From Cyclobacteriaceae bacterium (GTDB lineage: Bacteria; Bacteroidota; Bacteroidia; Cytophagales; Cyclobacteriaceae): 64,000 nt of DNA. Below, piece after piece: positions 17,391 to 25,244 of this stretch. The first letter of the stretch is position 1. Each line of letters opens with the position of its first letter. The stretch is from contig JAFIEV010000089.1 of assembly GCA_020832305.1 (NCBI GenBank), forward strand, positions 372,001 through 436,000, read 5' to 3'. Made by a program: the position numbers and the translations under genes. The notes under the pieces were generated by a model. The model was not told the DNA's origin. It made no database searches and saw only the letters and a program-made list of their open reading frames with translations.

Positions 17391-17843
17391 ATGTTACAAC
17401 AAAATCCTGCCCTGCAAAAACAAGCTGCCAGGCTACTGATTTTAGGTGTTTTTCTTTTCTTTTTGGGATTAGCGGCAGGGTTTTTTATACCCATTATGGC
17501 CAATCCCCGCATGGGCCTGACAACCCATCTGGAAGGAGTTATGAATGGCATGTTTCTGGTAATATTGGGCTTAATATGGAATAAGGTGCAGCTGGAACAA
17601 AAATGGTTGAATTTTACTTTCTGGCTGGTTTTGTATGGGTCATTTGCCAATTATCTGGCTGTTTTACTGGCCGCCATAACAGGAGCCGGAAAAATGATGC
17701 CCCTGGCAGGTGGTGCTGAAGGGCCTCCCTTTCTGGAAGCTGTTATTTCATTTTTATTGATTTCCCTTAGTCTGGTTATGCTGGCCGTCTGCATTTTTGT
17801 ATTGCGGGGCCTTATGACCTACCTGCAAGATATAAAGGCCTGA
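17391..17843 (+). CDS. Four-helix membrane protein resembling hydroxylaminobenzene mutase (HabA/HabB)
   Basis: 150 aa with four predicted membrane helices. The stretch IMANPRMGLTTHLEGVMNGM and the later YGSFANYLAVLLAAITGAG are the features I associate with HabA/HabB-type hydroxylaminobenzene mutases, which rearrange hydroxylaminoarenes to aminophenols. The conserved His-Glu (THLEG) inside the membrane is striking and reminiscent of heme or metal ligation. Cotranscription with a diheme cytochrome c suggests an electron-transfer role instead. Family assignment is from memory of the motif and should be taken as moderate; biochemical function in this host is unknown. Confidence 0.6.
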   Translation: MLQQNPALQKQAARLLILGVFLFFLGLAAGFFIPIMANPRMGLTTHLEGVMNGMFLVILGLIWNKVQLEQKWLNFTFWLVLYGSFANYLAVLLAAITGAGKMMPLAGGAEGPPFLEAVISFLLISLSLVMLAVCIFVLRGLMTYLQDIKA

Positions 17844-17881
17844 TAAGCCTTTATCGTGATGATTGTTGTATATTTGTTATG

Positions 17882-17920
17882 CATTCTGCCTGAAATTTTA
17901 CAGGCAGAATGTATTTTTTT
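17882..17920 (+). terminator. Rho-independent terminator
   Basis: CATTCTGCCTG and CAGGCAGAATG form a perfect 11-bp stem with an 8-base loop, followed by TATTTTTTT. It ends the cytochrome/HabA-like unit; it is one-directional because no T-run follows on the opposite strand. Confidence 0.9.
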
Positions 17921-17923
17921 GTA

Positions 17924-19798
17924 TCACTTTTTTAAAAGATAGGCTTTCGCACGCGGCAAATCGTCAGCATTGATGAAATCTACACCGGCTTGCTGCAAAA
18001 TATCCCATAAATTTTCGTTTTCAGGCACCGCCCAGATTCTGAACTTTTTACCTTCGGCATGAATCTGTTCTGCCAGGTTTTTGATCGCGTTAAAATCCTC
18101 CTCCGGCATATTACCGGTACCATCCCAACGGGTAAGGTCCCGGGATGAGGTGCTGATAACAGGCATAATTTGGGGTGCAATGCCTTTTCCAAGATCCCAG
18201 ATGCGTCCATCCAGGCCTGCCAACTGTTCTTCTGCAGACAAAATGGCTTCAACTGGCCGGTTTCCTGAAATGAAAACACGCACCGGCTTTGGTATGCGTT
18301 GCATATCACGGGTGGTGGACAATATATCTTCATATTCTTCCAGCTGGCTTTGTAACACTGCCCAGGTTCCGTTGGCCTCGGTTTTAAAATCGATCATAAG
18401 AAACAGAGGTTCATTATAACCTTTGTACACCCATCCTTCATTTTCACCTATATGCCTTCGCAAGGGATCGAGGTATAATTCTCTTAAAGTTGGTATCCCT
18501 TCTTTAGATTCAGGTGCATCGTGGCATACATACAATTCACCATCAATTGCATGTACATCAGCTTCGATGACTGTAAAACCATGTGCAAGGGCATCAAATA
18601 ATGGCCTTTCCTGTTCATAATCATTATGCGCAAAAGCTTTGGGGAGAGGAATAATATCCGGCGTTTTCAAACTGTAAAAAAAGCGGGTTGCCACTTCAAA
18701 CTTTGCATCATTTTCATCAATAAGTCTTTTATAAACAATTTCGACTTCATTACCGCGCACATGTACCAGTGCATATCCGTAATTGGGGTCAAAAGCAATT
18801 TCCATCGATGAATATGCACCGTTATAGCCATCGTAAACAGGGCGGGAATCTTTCCCTGCCCCGGCATTTCCAATGATAAACTGGTGAAGGTCGGTATATA
18901 CATTGCCATCGCCGTTGTCTATGCGTGCATGCGCATACATATGGTCATGGCCACAGAAATATACGCGGGCACCTGCTTCGGCGATGCTGTTCCAGAAGCG
19001 ATCGCGCTTATCGGAATAATCCACCCCAAATGCGCTGTTGCCGTGCAGGCAGTCGGTATGATCGGCTTTAAATGCAGGCTCATGGGTAAAAGTAAATACA
19101 TGGGGAAGTGTATTTTGCGCAAGTTGAGTATCAAGCCATTCCTGATGCACGTGGTGAAAAGCCCAGAAAGGCACACTGCCATCTTCATTTATTTCTACTC
19201 CGGGTACCGGCCTGCTGTACACATCCATGCCTACGATAAAAGCATTTTTGTGGCTGAAAGAAAAAGTGACGTTCTCCTCCCCTTCCGGTCCATTCATTGG
19301 GTTGGCATATTCGCCTGTAAATACATTATCCCAGGCTATTTTGGCATCCGGCCAAACCGGTCGGTGTGCTTTAGTACCACTTACGTCAGGATCTCTTTGG
19401 GTGGTTTCATGGTTTCCACGCAAGTTGTACACGGGTATGCCTTTTTCGTAGACCGGTTGCATGGTGTGCAGGTAGACCCTGAACTCATCTTCCAGCCTTC
19501 GCAGGGCACCTTCATCTCCCAGGCCCAGCCGGTCGGGGTGACCAAAGATTAAGTCCCCGCTTACCATAACAAAATCGATATTTTCGGCAGCCACTTCCCT
19601 GGCAATTTTTCCAAGGATTTTTTCATTCACACCACTTCCCCGGCTCCCGCCCCGGCAATCACCGAGCACCACAAAGCTCCATGATTCAGCGTCCTGGGAG
19701 GTATTGCTTTCAGGTGTACAGGACAGCAGCAGCGCAATCAAAAACAGAAATAGCGAATGTACTGGTTGATGCGCATTGAGGTGGTGGTTTTTTTGCAT
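17924..19798 (-). CDS. Two-domain secreted phosphoesterase: calcineurin-like metallophosphoesterase plus PI-PLC/GDPD-type (AIM6-like) barrel
   Basis: 624 aa lipoprotein (lipobox LLLSC near residue 27). Residues about 40-370 form a calcineurin-like metallophosphoesterase: VVLGDCRGG, MVSGDLIFG, NLRGNHE, FTHEP and CGHDHMYAH supply the metal ligands. Residues about 385-624 form a PI-PLC/GDPD-superfamily TIM barrel: AFAHNDYEQERPLFDAL, VIEADVHAIDGELYVCHDAP, MIDFKTE, then WAVPENENLWDIL and ...GVDFINADDLP at the end. The second domain looks like the AIM6 branch. Together it could strip phosphate from phosphodiester substrates in two steps outside the cell. Both domains look catalytically complete. 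No neighbour shares its direction closely. Confidence 0.88.
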   Translation of the reverse strand: MQKNHHLNAHQPVHSLFLFLIALLLSCTPESNTSQDAESWSFVVLGDCRGGSRGSGVNEKILGKIAREVAAENIDFVMVSGDLIFGHPDRLGLGDEGALRRLEDEFRVYLHTMQPVYEKGIPVYNLRGNHETTQRDPDVSGTKAHRPVWPDAKIAWDNVFTGEYANPMNGPEGEENVTFSFSHKNAFIVGMDVYSRPVPGVEINEDGSVPFWAFHHVHQEWLDTQLAQNTLPHVFTFTHEPAFKADHTDCLHGNSAFGVDYSDKRDRFWNSIAEAGARVYFCGHDHMYAHARIDNGDGNVYTDLHQFIIGNAGAGKDSRPVYDGYNGAYSSMEIAFDPNYGYALVHVRGNEVEIVYKRLIDENDAKFEVATRFFYSLKTPDIIPLPKAFAHNDYEQERPLFDALAHGFTVIEADVHAIDGELYVCHDAPESKEGIPTLRELYLDPLRRHIGENEGWVYKGYNEPLFLMIDFKTEANGTWAVLQSQLEEYEDILSTTRDMQRIPKPVRVFISGNRPVEAILSAEEQLAGLDGRIWDLGKGIAPQIMPVISTSSRDLTRWDGTGNMPEEDFNAIKNLAEQIHAEGKKFRIWAVPENENLWDILQQAGVDFINADDLPRAKAYLLKK

Positions 19799-20212
19799 AA
19801 TTGTGAGGATTTATACGAAGATATAAAAATAGCTTTCCCGCGCTGTAGCTAAAAGGTGTTCAGGTAAAAAAGCTGCGCAAAGGTTTGCATTGTGTCTGGG
19901 GACTTGTAATGAATAACTTTTTTGCAGAATGTTAGTCGGGCCAAAGTTTGAGTGCCGAATCAGGGAAATTCAATGGCTGATCGATGATGAAATTTGCACA
20001 TGTGTCGAATATGCAGTCATTATGATTTTATTTTTTTAAACCGTTGAAACCGTTTGGTGATTCGTGAAATCCTCTATAGCCCACGGTTTAAACCGTGGGC
20101 TATAGAGGTTATGTACATTGGAATGGTTTTAACCATTTCTCCCTAAAATTAGTGCCAAACCCTGTCCAGCAATTTTGCGGGGTTGGCTATACCATGTTGG
20201 GCACTGGCATTC
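19799..20212. other. Intergenic region with large palindrome
   Basis: 414 bp between the phosphoesterase start and the ATPase remnant stop. No convincing reading frame. It contains the upstream region of the phosphoesterase, a 38-bp perfect palindrome and a smaller one at 20125-20140 (AATGGTT-TT-AACCATT). Confidence 0.6.
20071..20108. repeat. 38-bp perfect spacerless palindrome
   Basis: CCTCTATAGCCCACGGTTT (20071-20089) is followed directly by its exact reverse complement (20090-20108). There is no loop and no U-run. It lies 105 bp from the 3' end of the ATPase remnant. Confidence 0.9.
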
Positions 20213-20869
20213 TTATATTTTTACAAATTCTCTAAAGTTTCTCCTGTCAATCAAAATTCCTTTTGCTTTGTAAGTATCAATAAAGTTTTGCGGAAATTTT
20301 ACCTTTTTACTACTCCATTTAAATTCGAATGCAGAAATTTCTCCATTTTTTTCTTCAACAAAGTCAATTTCTTGCTGTTGTTTTGTGCGCCAAAAATACA
20401 TTTTAGCAAATGTATCCTTGTATAGATTCTGCTTTCTCCTTTCGGAAACCAGAAAATTCTCCCATAATGCTCCTTTATCTACTCGTAAATCTAATTGATT
20501 GAAGTTTCCAATGAGCATATTTCGGATTCCGTTATCATAGAAATAAATTTTTCTGTTTAGCTTGATTTCGTTCCGTATGTTCCTGTTAAAACTATTCAGT
20601 TTGAATATGATGTATCCCTTTTCTAATATCTCAATGTATTTTTGTACTGTGATTTTATTTATCCCGATAAGACTTGATAATTCGTTAAAATTGACTTCGC
20701 TTCCTATTTGCAAGGCTAAGGCTTGTAATAGCTTTTCCAGAACTTCAGGTTTTCTAATGTCTGAAAAGGCTAATATGTCTCTGTATAAGTAGCTGTTAAC
20801 AAGGTTTTTTAAAGTTTCACGTTCTTTTCCCTGATTGTTGATTACTTCGGGGTAAAGACCAAAAATCAA
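20213..20869 (-). pseudogene. DUF4143-type AAA ATPase, C-terminal remnant
   Basis: 218 codons matching the C-terminal half of the widespread Bacteroidota ATP-binding DUF4143 proteins (normally about 380-400 aa with an N-terminal AAA domain). Visible: RLIFGLYPEVINNQGKE, YLYRDILAF, ALALQIGSEVNFNELSSLIG (winged-helix part), then the nuclease-like end WRTKQQQEIDFVEEKNGEISAFEFKW. The AAA part with Walker motifs is missing. Upstream, the frame stays open for about 17 more codons without ATG and then meets a stop. So this is a 5'-truncated relic. Its surroundings are palindrome-rich, consistent with a recombination-prone spot. Confidence 0.8.
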
Positions 20870-21328
20870 TCTGTTTTCAATTTGTTGTATTGCAGAATTA
20901 TTCGGTGAATTAAAATTCCAAACTGAGAATTAAATTTTATAATAGGACACGCGAACGATGCTATCGTATGATCTTTAAATCCAATCATTTATTCCGGGTT
21001 TCAAACCCTGCTTTTCATTGTTAGGGGTACAAGTCGCAAACTTGCGCCAGTTGGGTTATTGAGCGGCGGGCAAAAAAGCTCGTCAAAAAAAATATTTCCT
21101 TAAAATCGTAAGATTCGATCGGTTCTGATCAAACAAAATCATATTCAACCAATTGACTCACAGTGCATTAAACCGTTTTAATTGACCTCAATATACAAAG
21201 CTTTTCAGGTCAACTGATAGGTCTCAAATTATTTGGTTATAGATGGGTTTGTTTGTGTAGTAAAAAAACAAAAAACCCCCAAATTTGTGAAATCTGAGGG
21301 TTTTTGCCGACATATATGGTCACTGTTG
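20870..21328. other. Intergenic region between ATPase relic and tRNA-Pro
   Basis: 459 bp with no gene. It contains small palindromes (ACGAT-GCT-ATCGT at 20955-20967, GGGTTT-C-AAACCC at 20996-21008, CGCAA-AC-TTGCG near 21035) and the terminator of the tRNA gene. Confidence 0.6.
21262..21306 (-). terminator. Rho-independent terminator of tRNA-Pro
   Basis: On the reverse strand AAAAACCCTCAGATTT pairs, with a few mismatches, with AAATTTGGGGGTTTTTT, and a T-rich tract follows. It lies 22 bases past the tRNA 3' end. Confidence 0.75.
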
Positions 21329-21402
21329 TCGGGATGACAGGATTTGAACCTGCGGCCTCCTCGTCCCGAACGAGGCGCGCTACCGGGCTGCGCTACATCC
21401 CG
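21329..21402 (-). tRNA. tRNA-Pro (anticodon CGG)
   Basis: 74 nt on the reverse strand, starting CGGGATGTAGCGCAG and ending in CATCCCGA. The acceptor stem is CGGGATG/CATCCCG. The D-arm is GCGCAGC...GGTAGCGC. The anticodon stem CCTCG/CGAGG encloses the loop TTCGGGA, giving anticodon CGG (reads CCG). The T-arm is GCAGGTTCAAATCCTGT. CCA is not encoded. This is a complete tRNA. A full Bacteroidota promoter precedes it. Confidence 0.95.
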
Positions 21403-21413
21403 AATTTCTATTT

Positions 21414-21445
21414 CAAAATTATAGAATATGGCCATTGCTTCCAAA
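21414..21445 (-). promoter_or_regulatory. Bacteroidota-type promoter for tRNA-Pro
   Basis: On the reverse strand a -33 TTTG (21442-21445) is followed after exactly 20 bases by TAATTTTG (21414-21421), matching the TTTG-N17-23-TAnnTTTG consensus of the phylum's primary sigma factor. The tRNA 5' end is 11 bases downstream. Confidence 0.85.
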
Positions 21446-21489
21446 TCGTTTTTTTGGCTTTAAACGGTTTTTTATCTTTATTTAAGGCC

Positions 21490-22926
21490 ATGTTAGCAAA
21501 TTTCTGGTCTATTGTTCCGCCTTTGCTGGCCATCGCTTTGGCCATCAGGACAAAACATGTTTATTTGGCCCTTTTGGGCGGTATTTGGTTTGGTTGGTTC
21601 ATTATGGAACAATTCAATCCTTTGCTGGCCACAGTTAGTGCCATTGAAAATACCGTGGCTGTATTTAAAGACCCGGGCAGTACACGCACCATCATTTTCT
21701 GTGCCTTGATCGGTGCACTCATCCGCTTTTTTCAATTTAGCGGTGGGGTAGCCGGACTGATACATATAATGGAAAATAAAATTCTGGGAGATAAGTCGGG
21801 ACTAAAAATTGTACAGGCACTGGCGCTGCTCACCGGAATGTTGCTGTTTATCGAAACCTCCATCTCCATACTGGTAGTTGGCGCTATTTTTTTACCGCTT
21901 TTTAAAAAAATGCAACTCCCCCCTGCCAAGCTGGCCTATATAGCCGATTCGGGCTCCGCCCCTACATCCATTTTACTGCCCTTTAATGCCTGGGGCGCAT
22001 TTCTTATGGCCTTAATGGCTGCACAAGGACTTGAAAAGCCGTTTATGTGGCTATTAAAAAGCATACCATTTAATTTTTACCCCATTTTCGCCCTGATCAT
22101 TTTACTCCTCACCATATTGACCGGGAAGGAAATCGGGCCGATGAAAAAGCGTATGCAACTGGCCCTGGATAAAAAAATTACCTTCGGCAGCCCCGAAGAA
22201 AGTCTGTCGAACGATGGTGTAAAACCCAGGATGCTCAATATGATGATACCAATGCTTGTTATGCTTGTGGTATTACCCTCTTCACTTTTTTACACCGGTT
22301 GGCCCGATGATTTTGAAGGCAGCCTCGGCGCGACCATGATTGAGGCCCTGGGGCGTGCCTCAGGTTCTTCGGCCGTATTGTATGCCATAAGCGCTGCTAT
22401 TGTTGCCGCGGCTGTTATGTACAAAATACAAGGCATAAAAAGTACACGCGAAATTGCCGATGAAGCGGTTGAAGGGGTAAAAGAATACATGCCACTGGCT
22501 TTTATCATGGTGCTTGCTTTTGCTATGGGTGACCTTTGCAAAGCTATGGGAACGGGGCAATACCTGGCAGGGCTTACCTCTGAGTTTCTCTCCCCCATTC
22601 TGCTACCTGCCATTATCTTTATCATCAGTGGTTTTACGGCTTTTGCCACAGGTACTTCCTTCGGAACTTTCGCCGTTATGATGCCCATAGCCGTTCCCAT
22701 TGCCATGGAAACCGATGCGCATCTGGTGCTTTGTTTGTCGGCCCTGATGGGCGGGGGTGTATTTGGCGATCATTGCTCCCCCATCAGCGATACAACCATC
22801 ATTAGCTCTATGGCAACCGGCTGTGATCATATACAACATGTACGCACACAAATTCCCTATGCCTTGCTTGCCGGAGCGCTGGCGGTTATTGCCTATGTCA
22901 TAATTGCCTATATAATGGCAATATAA
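21490..22926 (+). CDS. Na+/H+ antiporter, NhaC family
   Basis: 478 aa, polytopic inner-membrane protein with about 11-12 helices, including SIVPPLLAIALAIRTKHVYL at the start, ADSGSAPTSILLPFNAWG near residue 160, TAFATGTSFGTFAVMMPIAV near 390 and the hallmark GGGVFGDHCSPISDTTI near 422. It belongs to the NhaC/Na_H_antiporter family that exchanges sodium (or organic acids) for protons. ATG 21490 is used; a longer open frame runs back through the antisense of the tRNA gene and is not real. It is monocistronic. Confidence 0.9.
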   Translation: MLANFWSIVPPLLAIALAIRTKHVYLALLGGIWFGWFIMEQFNPLLATVSAIENTVAVFKDPGSTRTIIFCALIGALIRFFQFSGGVAGLIHIMENKILGDKSGLKIVQALALLTGMLLFIETSISILVVGAIFLPLFKKMQLPPAKLAYIADSGSAPTSILLPFNAWGAFLMALMAAQGLEKPFMWLLKSIPFNFYPIFALIILLLTILTGKEIGPMKKRMQLALDKKITFGSPEESLSNDGVKPRMLNMMIPMLVMLVVLPSSLFYTGWPDDFEGSLGATMIEALGRASGSSAVLYAISAAIVAAAVMYKIQGIKSTREIADEAVEGVKEYMPLAFIMVLAFAMGDLCKAMGTGQYLAGLTSEFLSPILLPAIIFIISGFTAFATGTSFGTFAVMMPIAVPIAMETDAHLVLCLSALMGGGVFGDHCSPISDTTIISSMATGCDHIQHVRTQIPYALLAGALAVIAYVIIAYIMAI

Positions 22927-22974
22927 CTGGATGGCTTTTTCTTTTTATGCCTTTAGCAAGGATTGAATCAATTA

Positions 22975-24210
22975 TTACAATTGCTTTAACTTTTGATTCA
23001 TAACATACACTTTATTGGCTTCTACCACTTTCATGGTTTCTTCGGCGATTACAGCTTCTTCATTGGTAGGGATAACCATTACCTGCACTTTAGATTTATT
23101 TGTGCTTATGATGCCTTCGCCCCGCAAATTTTCATTTTTCTGCTGGTCAAGTTCCAGCCCGATGTAATTAAAGTTTTTACAAACTTCTCTGCGGGTGATC
23201 ACTGAATTTTCTCCGATGCCACCTGTAAAAACGATGGTATCAACCCCATCCATTGCTGCAATGTATGAACCAATGTATTTGATAATTCTGTAGTGGTACA
23301 TATTGAGTGCCAGCTGAGCGCGTTGGTTACCCTCTTCTGCCGCCCGTATTACCTCGCGCATATCAGAAGAAACCCCTGAAATACCCAAAATACCTGAATG
23401 TTTATTGATAAGTGTATTGGCAGCCTGTACGCCTATGCCTTCTTTATCGATAATATAGGTAAGAACCCCCAGGTCGAGATCTCCTGATCGCGTACCCATA
23501 ATCATGCCTTCAACAGGTGTAAGACCCATTGAAGTGTCGACTGATTTTCCATGCTCGATTGCGGCAATAGAAGCACCATTGCCCAAATGACATGTTATGA
23601 TTTTATGTCCTTCAATTTCCGAATTAAGTATTTCGCAGGCTCTTTTTGAAACATAAAAATGACTGGTGCCATGAAAACCGTATCGACGTAAACCATACTT
23701 TTTGTACAAGGTATAAGGAATGGCATACATATATGCATAGTCAGGCATGCTTTGATGAAAAGCTGTGTCAAAAATAGCAACCTGTGGCACATCCGGCAGT
23801 ATATCCTGCATGGCATAAATACCTTTCAAATTAGGTGGATTGTGAAGCGGAGCCAGGTCCGCGCAAGCTTCCACCTCTTTAATAACATTGTCAGTTATTA
23901 AAACCGGACCATTAAATTTTTCACCTCCATGCACCACACGATGTCCTACGGCATCGAGCTGGTTGAGCGTGCGCAGGCTTCCATGCTTAGCACTCACCAA
24001 CAAGCCAAGCACAAATTCAATCCCTACCTGATGGTCTACTATTTCACCCACCAACTTTACCGAATCGCCATCGTTGCGATGATTGACCAGAGAAGAACCG
24101 GCAATGCCTATTTTGTCTACCATACCACGTGCCAGTACGTCTTTCTTATCAGTATCAAATAATTGATATTTGATAGATGAACTCCCCGAATTAAGCACTA
24201 ATATTTTCAT
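22975..24210 (-). CDS. ackA: Acetate kinase
   Basis: 411 aa. Catalyses acetyl phosphate + ADP <-> acetate + ATP in the cytoplasm. The ASKHA-fold signatures are clear: MKILVLNSGSSSIKYQLFD at the start, HRVVHGGE near residue 90, FDTAFHQSMP near 148, RYGFHGTSH near 175, CHLGNGASI near 205 and FTGGIGENS near 328. It is the third gene of a pta-dehydrogenase-ackA operon (40-base gap to the dehydrogenase), so it completes the overflow/energy-conserving acetate pathway. Confidence 0.97.
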   Translation of the reverse strand: MKILVLNSGSSSIKYQLFDTDKKDVLARGMVDKIGIAGSSLVNHRNDGDSVKLVGEIVDHQVGIEFVLGLLVSAKHGSLRTLNQLDAVGHRVVHGGEKFNGPVLITDNVIKEVEACADLAPLHNPPNLKGIYAMQDILPDVPQVAIFDTAFHQSMPDYAYMYAIPYTLYKKYGLRRYGFHGTSHFYVSKRACEILNSEIEGHKIITCHLGNGASIAAIEHGKSVDTSMGLTPVEGMIMGTRSGDLDLGVLTYIIDKEGIGVQAANTLINKHSGILGISGVSSDMREVIRAAEEGNQRAQLALNMYHYRIIKYIGSYIAAMDGVDTIVFTGGIGENSVITRREVCKNFNYIGLELDQQKNENLRGEGIISTNKSKVQVMVIPTNEEAVIAEETMKVVEANKVYVMNQKLKQL

Positions 24211-24250
24211 CTATTTTGTGAATTTCTATTGAAAAAGAATTTTGAATTAA

Positions 24251-25225
24251 TTATTTGGCATCCGTTTTTCCTATGCGTCTGCCTTCGGAATCGTATGTGT
24301 AAAAACCTTTTGCGGTTTCTTTTCCCAGGTGATTGGCCCGTACTTTTTTCTTGAGCAAGGGTGATGCCTTGTATTTTAAATCACCAAATTCATTGTACAT
24401 ATTGTCGAGCCATCTCACAATTATGTCGAGTCCGATTTTATCAGCCATTTCGAAGGGTCCGAGGGGAAACCCGAAGCCAAGCCGCATTGTGGTATCTATA
24501 TCTTCCATAGAACCGACCCCTTCCATGAGGATTTCACAAGCCTCGTTAATCAATGGCGCTATAAGCCGGGTGCTGATTACCCCGGGCGATTCTATAACAG
24601 CCACTACTTCCTTTCCAAATAATTTGGCAAAGCGGCATACATTCTCGTAAGTTTCGTCATTGGTATGAAGTCCCCTTGCAATTTCGACCACCTGGGAGTG
24701 ATCGGCAGGGGATAAAAAATGCATACTTACACATCGATCCGGATGTAATAGTTCAGAAGATAACTCCGTAATCACCAAAGTGGTTGAATTGGTGGCAATG
24801 ATGGCTTTTTCATCGATATTCCTTTCAATTTCCCGGAATATGCGCTTGCGTAAATCCACACTGCTCTCACGGGTTCTGGATTTCACGGCTTCAATTACGA
24901 TCTCACATCCCTCCAAATCCTTATAATCAGTTGATCCGTGAATTCTCGATAGAATTGCACGTTTTTCTCCATCTGTCATACCCCATTTTTCAATCATACG
25001 ATCGAGATCTCTTGAAATTTCATGTATGGATTGCTGAATTTTTTCATCAGAAATCTCTATAAATACAATTTCAATTCCGTGAGCGCTGACCATACGGGTA
25101 ATTTCCTGTCCCAGAATACCGCAACCTACAATGCCCACCTTATTAAAAGCATTTTGCCGTTTGCTGCGTGCATTCTTTCGCGTTTTCAACGCGTAACTAT
25201 CAATAGGTTCTACTGAAATCGACAT
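24251..25225 (-). CDS. 3-hydroxyacyl-CoA dehydrogenase family protein
   Basis: 324 aa NAD-dependent dehydrogenase of the 3-hydroxybutyryl-CoA dehydrogenase (FadB C-like/Hbd) family. After a 30-residue basic N-terminal extension comes the Rossmann motif VGIVGCGILGQEITRM, then ATNSTTLVITEL, the catalytic His in VSMHFLSPADHSQVVE, and the C-terminal domain with GFGFPLGPFEMADKIGLD. It reversibly oxidises 3-hydroxyacyl-CoA. It sits between pta and ackA (gaps 19 and 40 bases), which links hydroxybutyryl-CoA reduction or oxidation to acetyl-CoA/acetate flux. Confidence 0.92.
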   Translation of the reverse strand: MSISVEPIDSYALKTRKNARSKRQNAFNKVGIVGCGILGQEITRMVSAHGIEIVFIEISDEKIQQSIHEISRDLDRMIEKWGMTDGEKRAILSRIHGSTDYKDLEGCEIVIEAVKSRTRESSVDLRKRIFREIERNIDEKAIIATNSTTLVITELSSELLHPDRCVSMHFLSPADHSQVVEIARGLHTNDETYENVCRFAKLFGKEVVAVIESPGVISTRLIAPLINEACEILMEGVGSMEDIDTTMRLGFGFPLGPFEMADKIGLDIIVRWLDNMYNEFGDLKYKASPLLKKKVRANHLGKETAKGFYTYDSEGRRIGKTDAK

Positions 25226-25244
25226 ATTATTATTATTTTCTATT

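Noticed and set aside
18081-19552. Long + strand open frames opposite the phosphoesterase gene
   Set aside because: They are shadows of the minus-strand gene, whose domains and lipobox are unambiguous.
21304-21489. N-terminal extension of the NhaC antiporter frame
   Set aside because: The extra codons run through the antisense strand of tRNA-Pro and its promoter; homology starts at ATG 21490.
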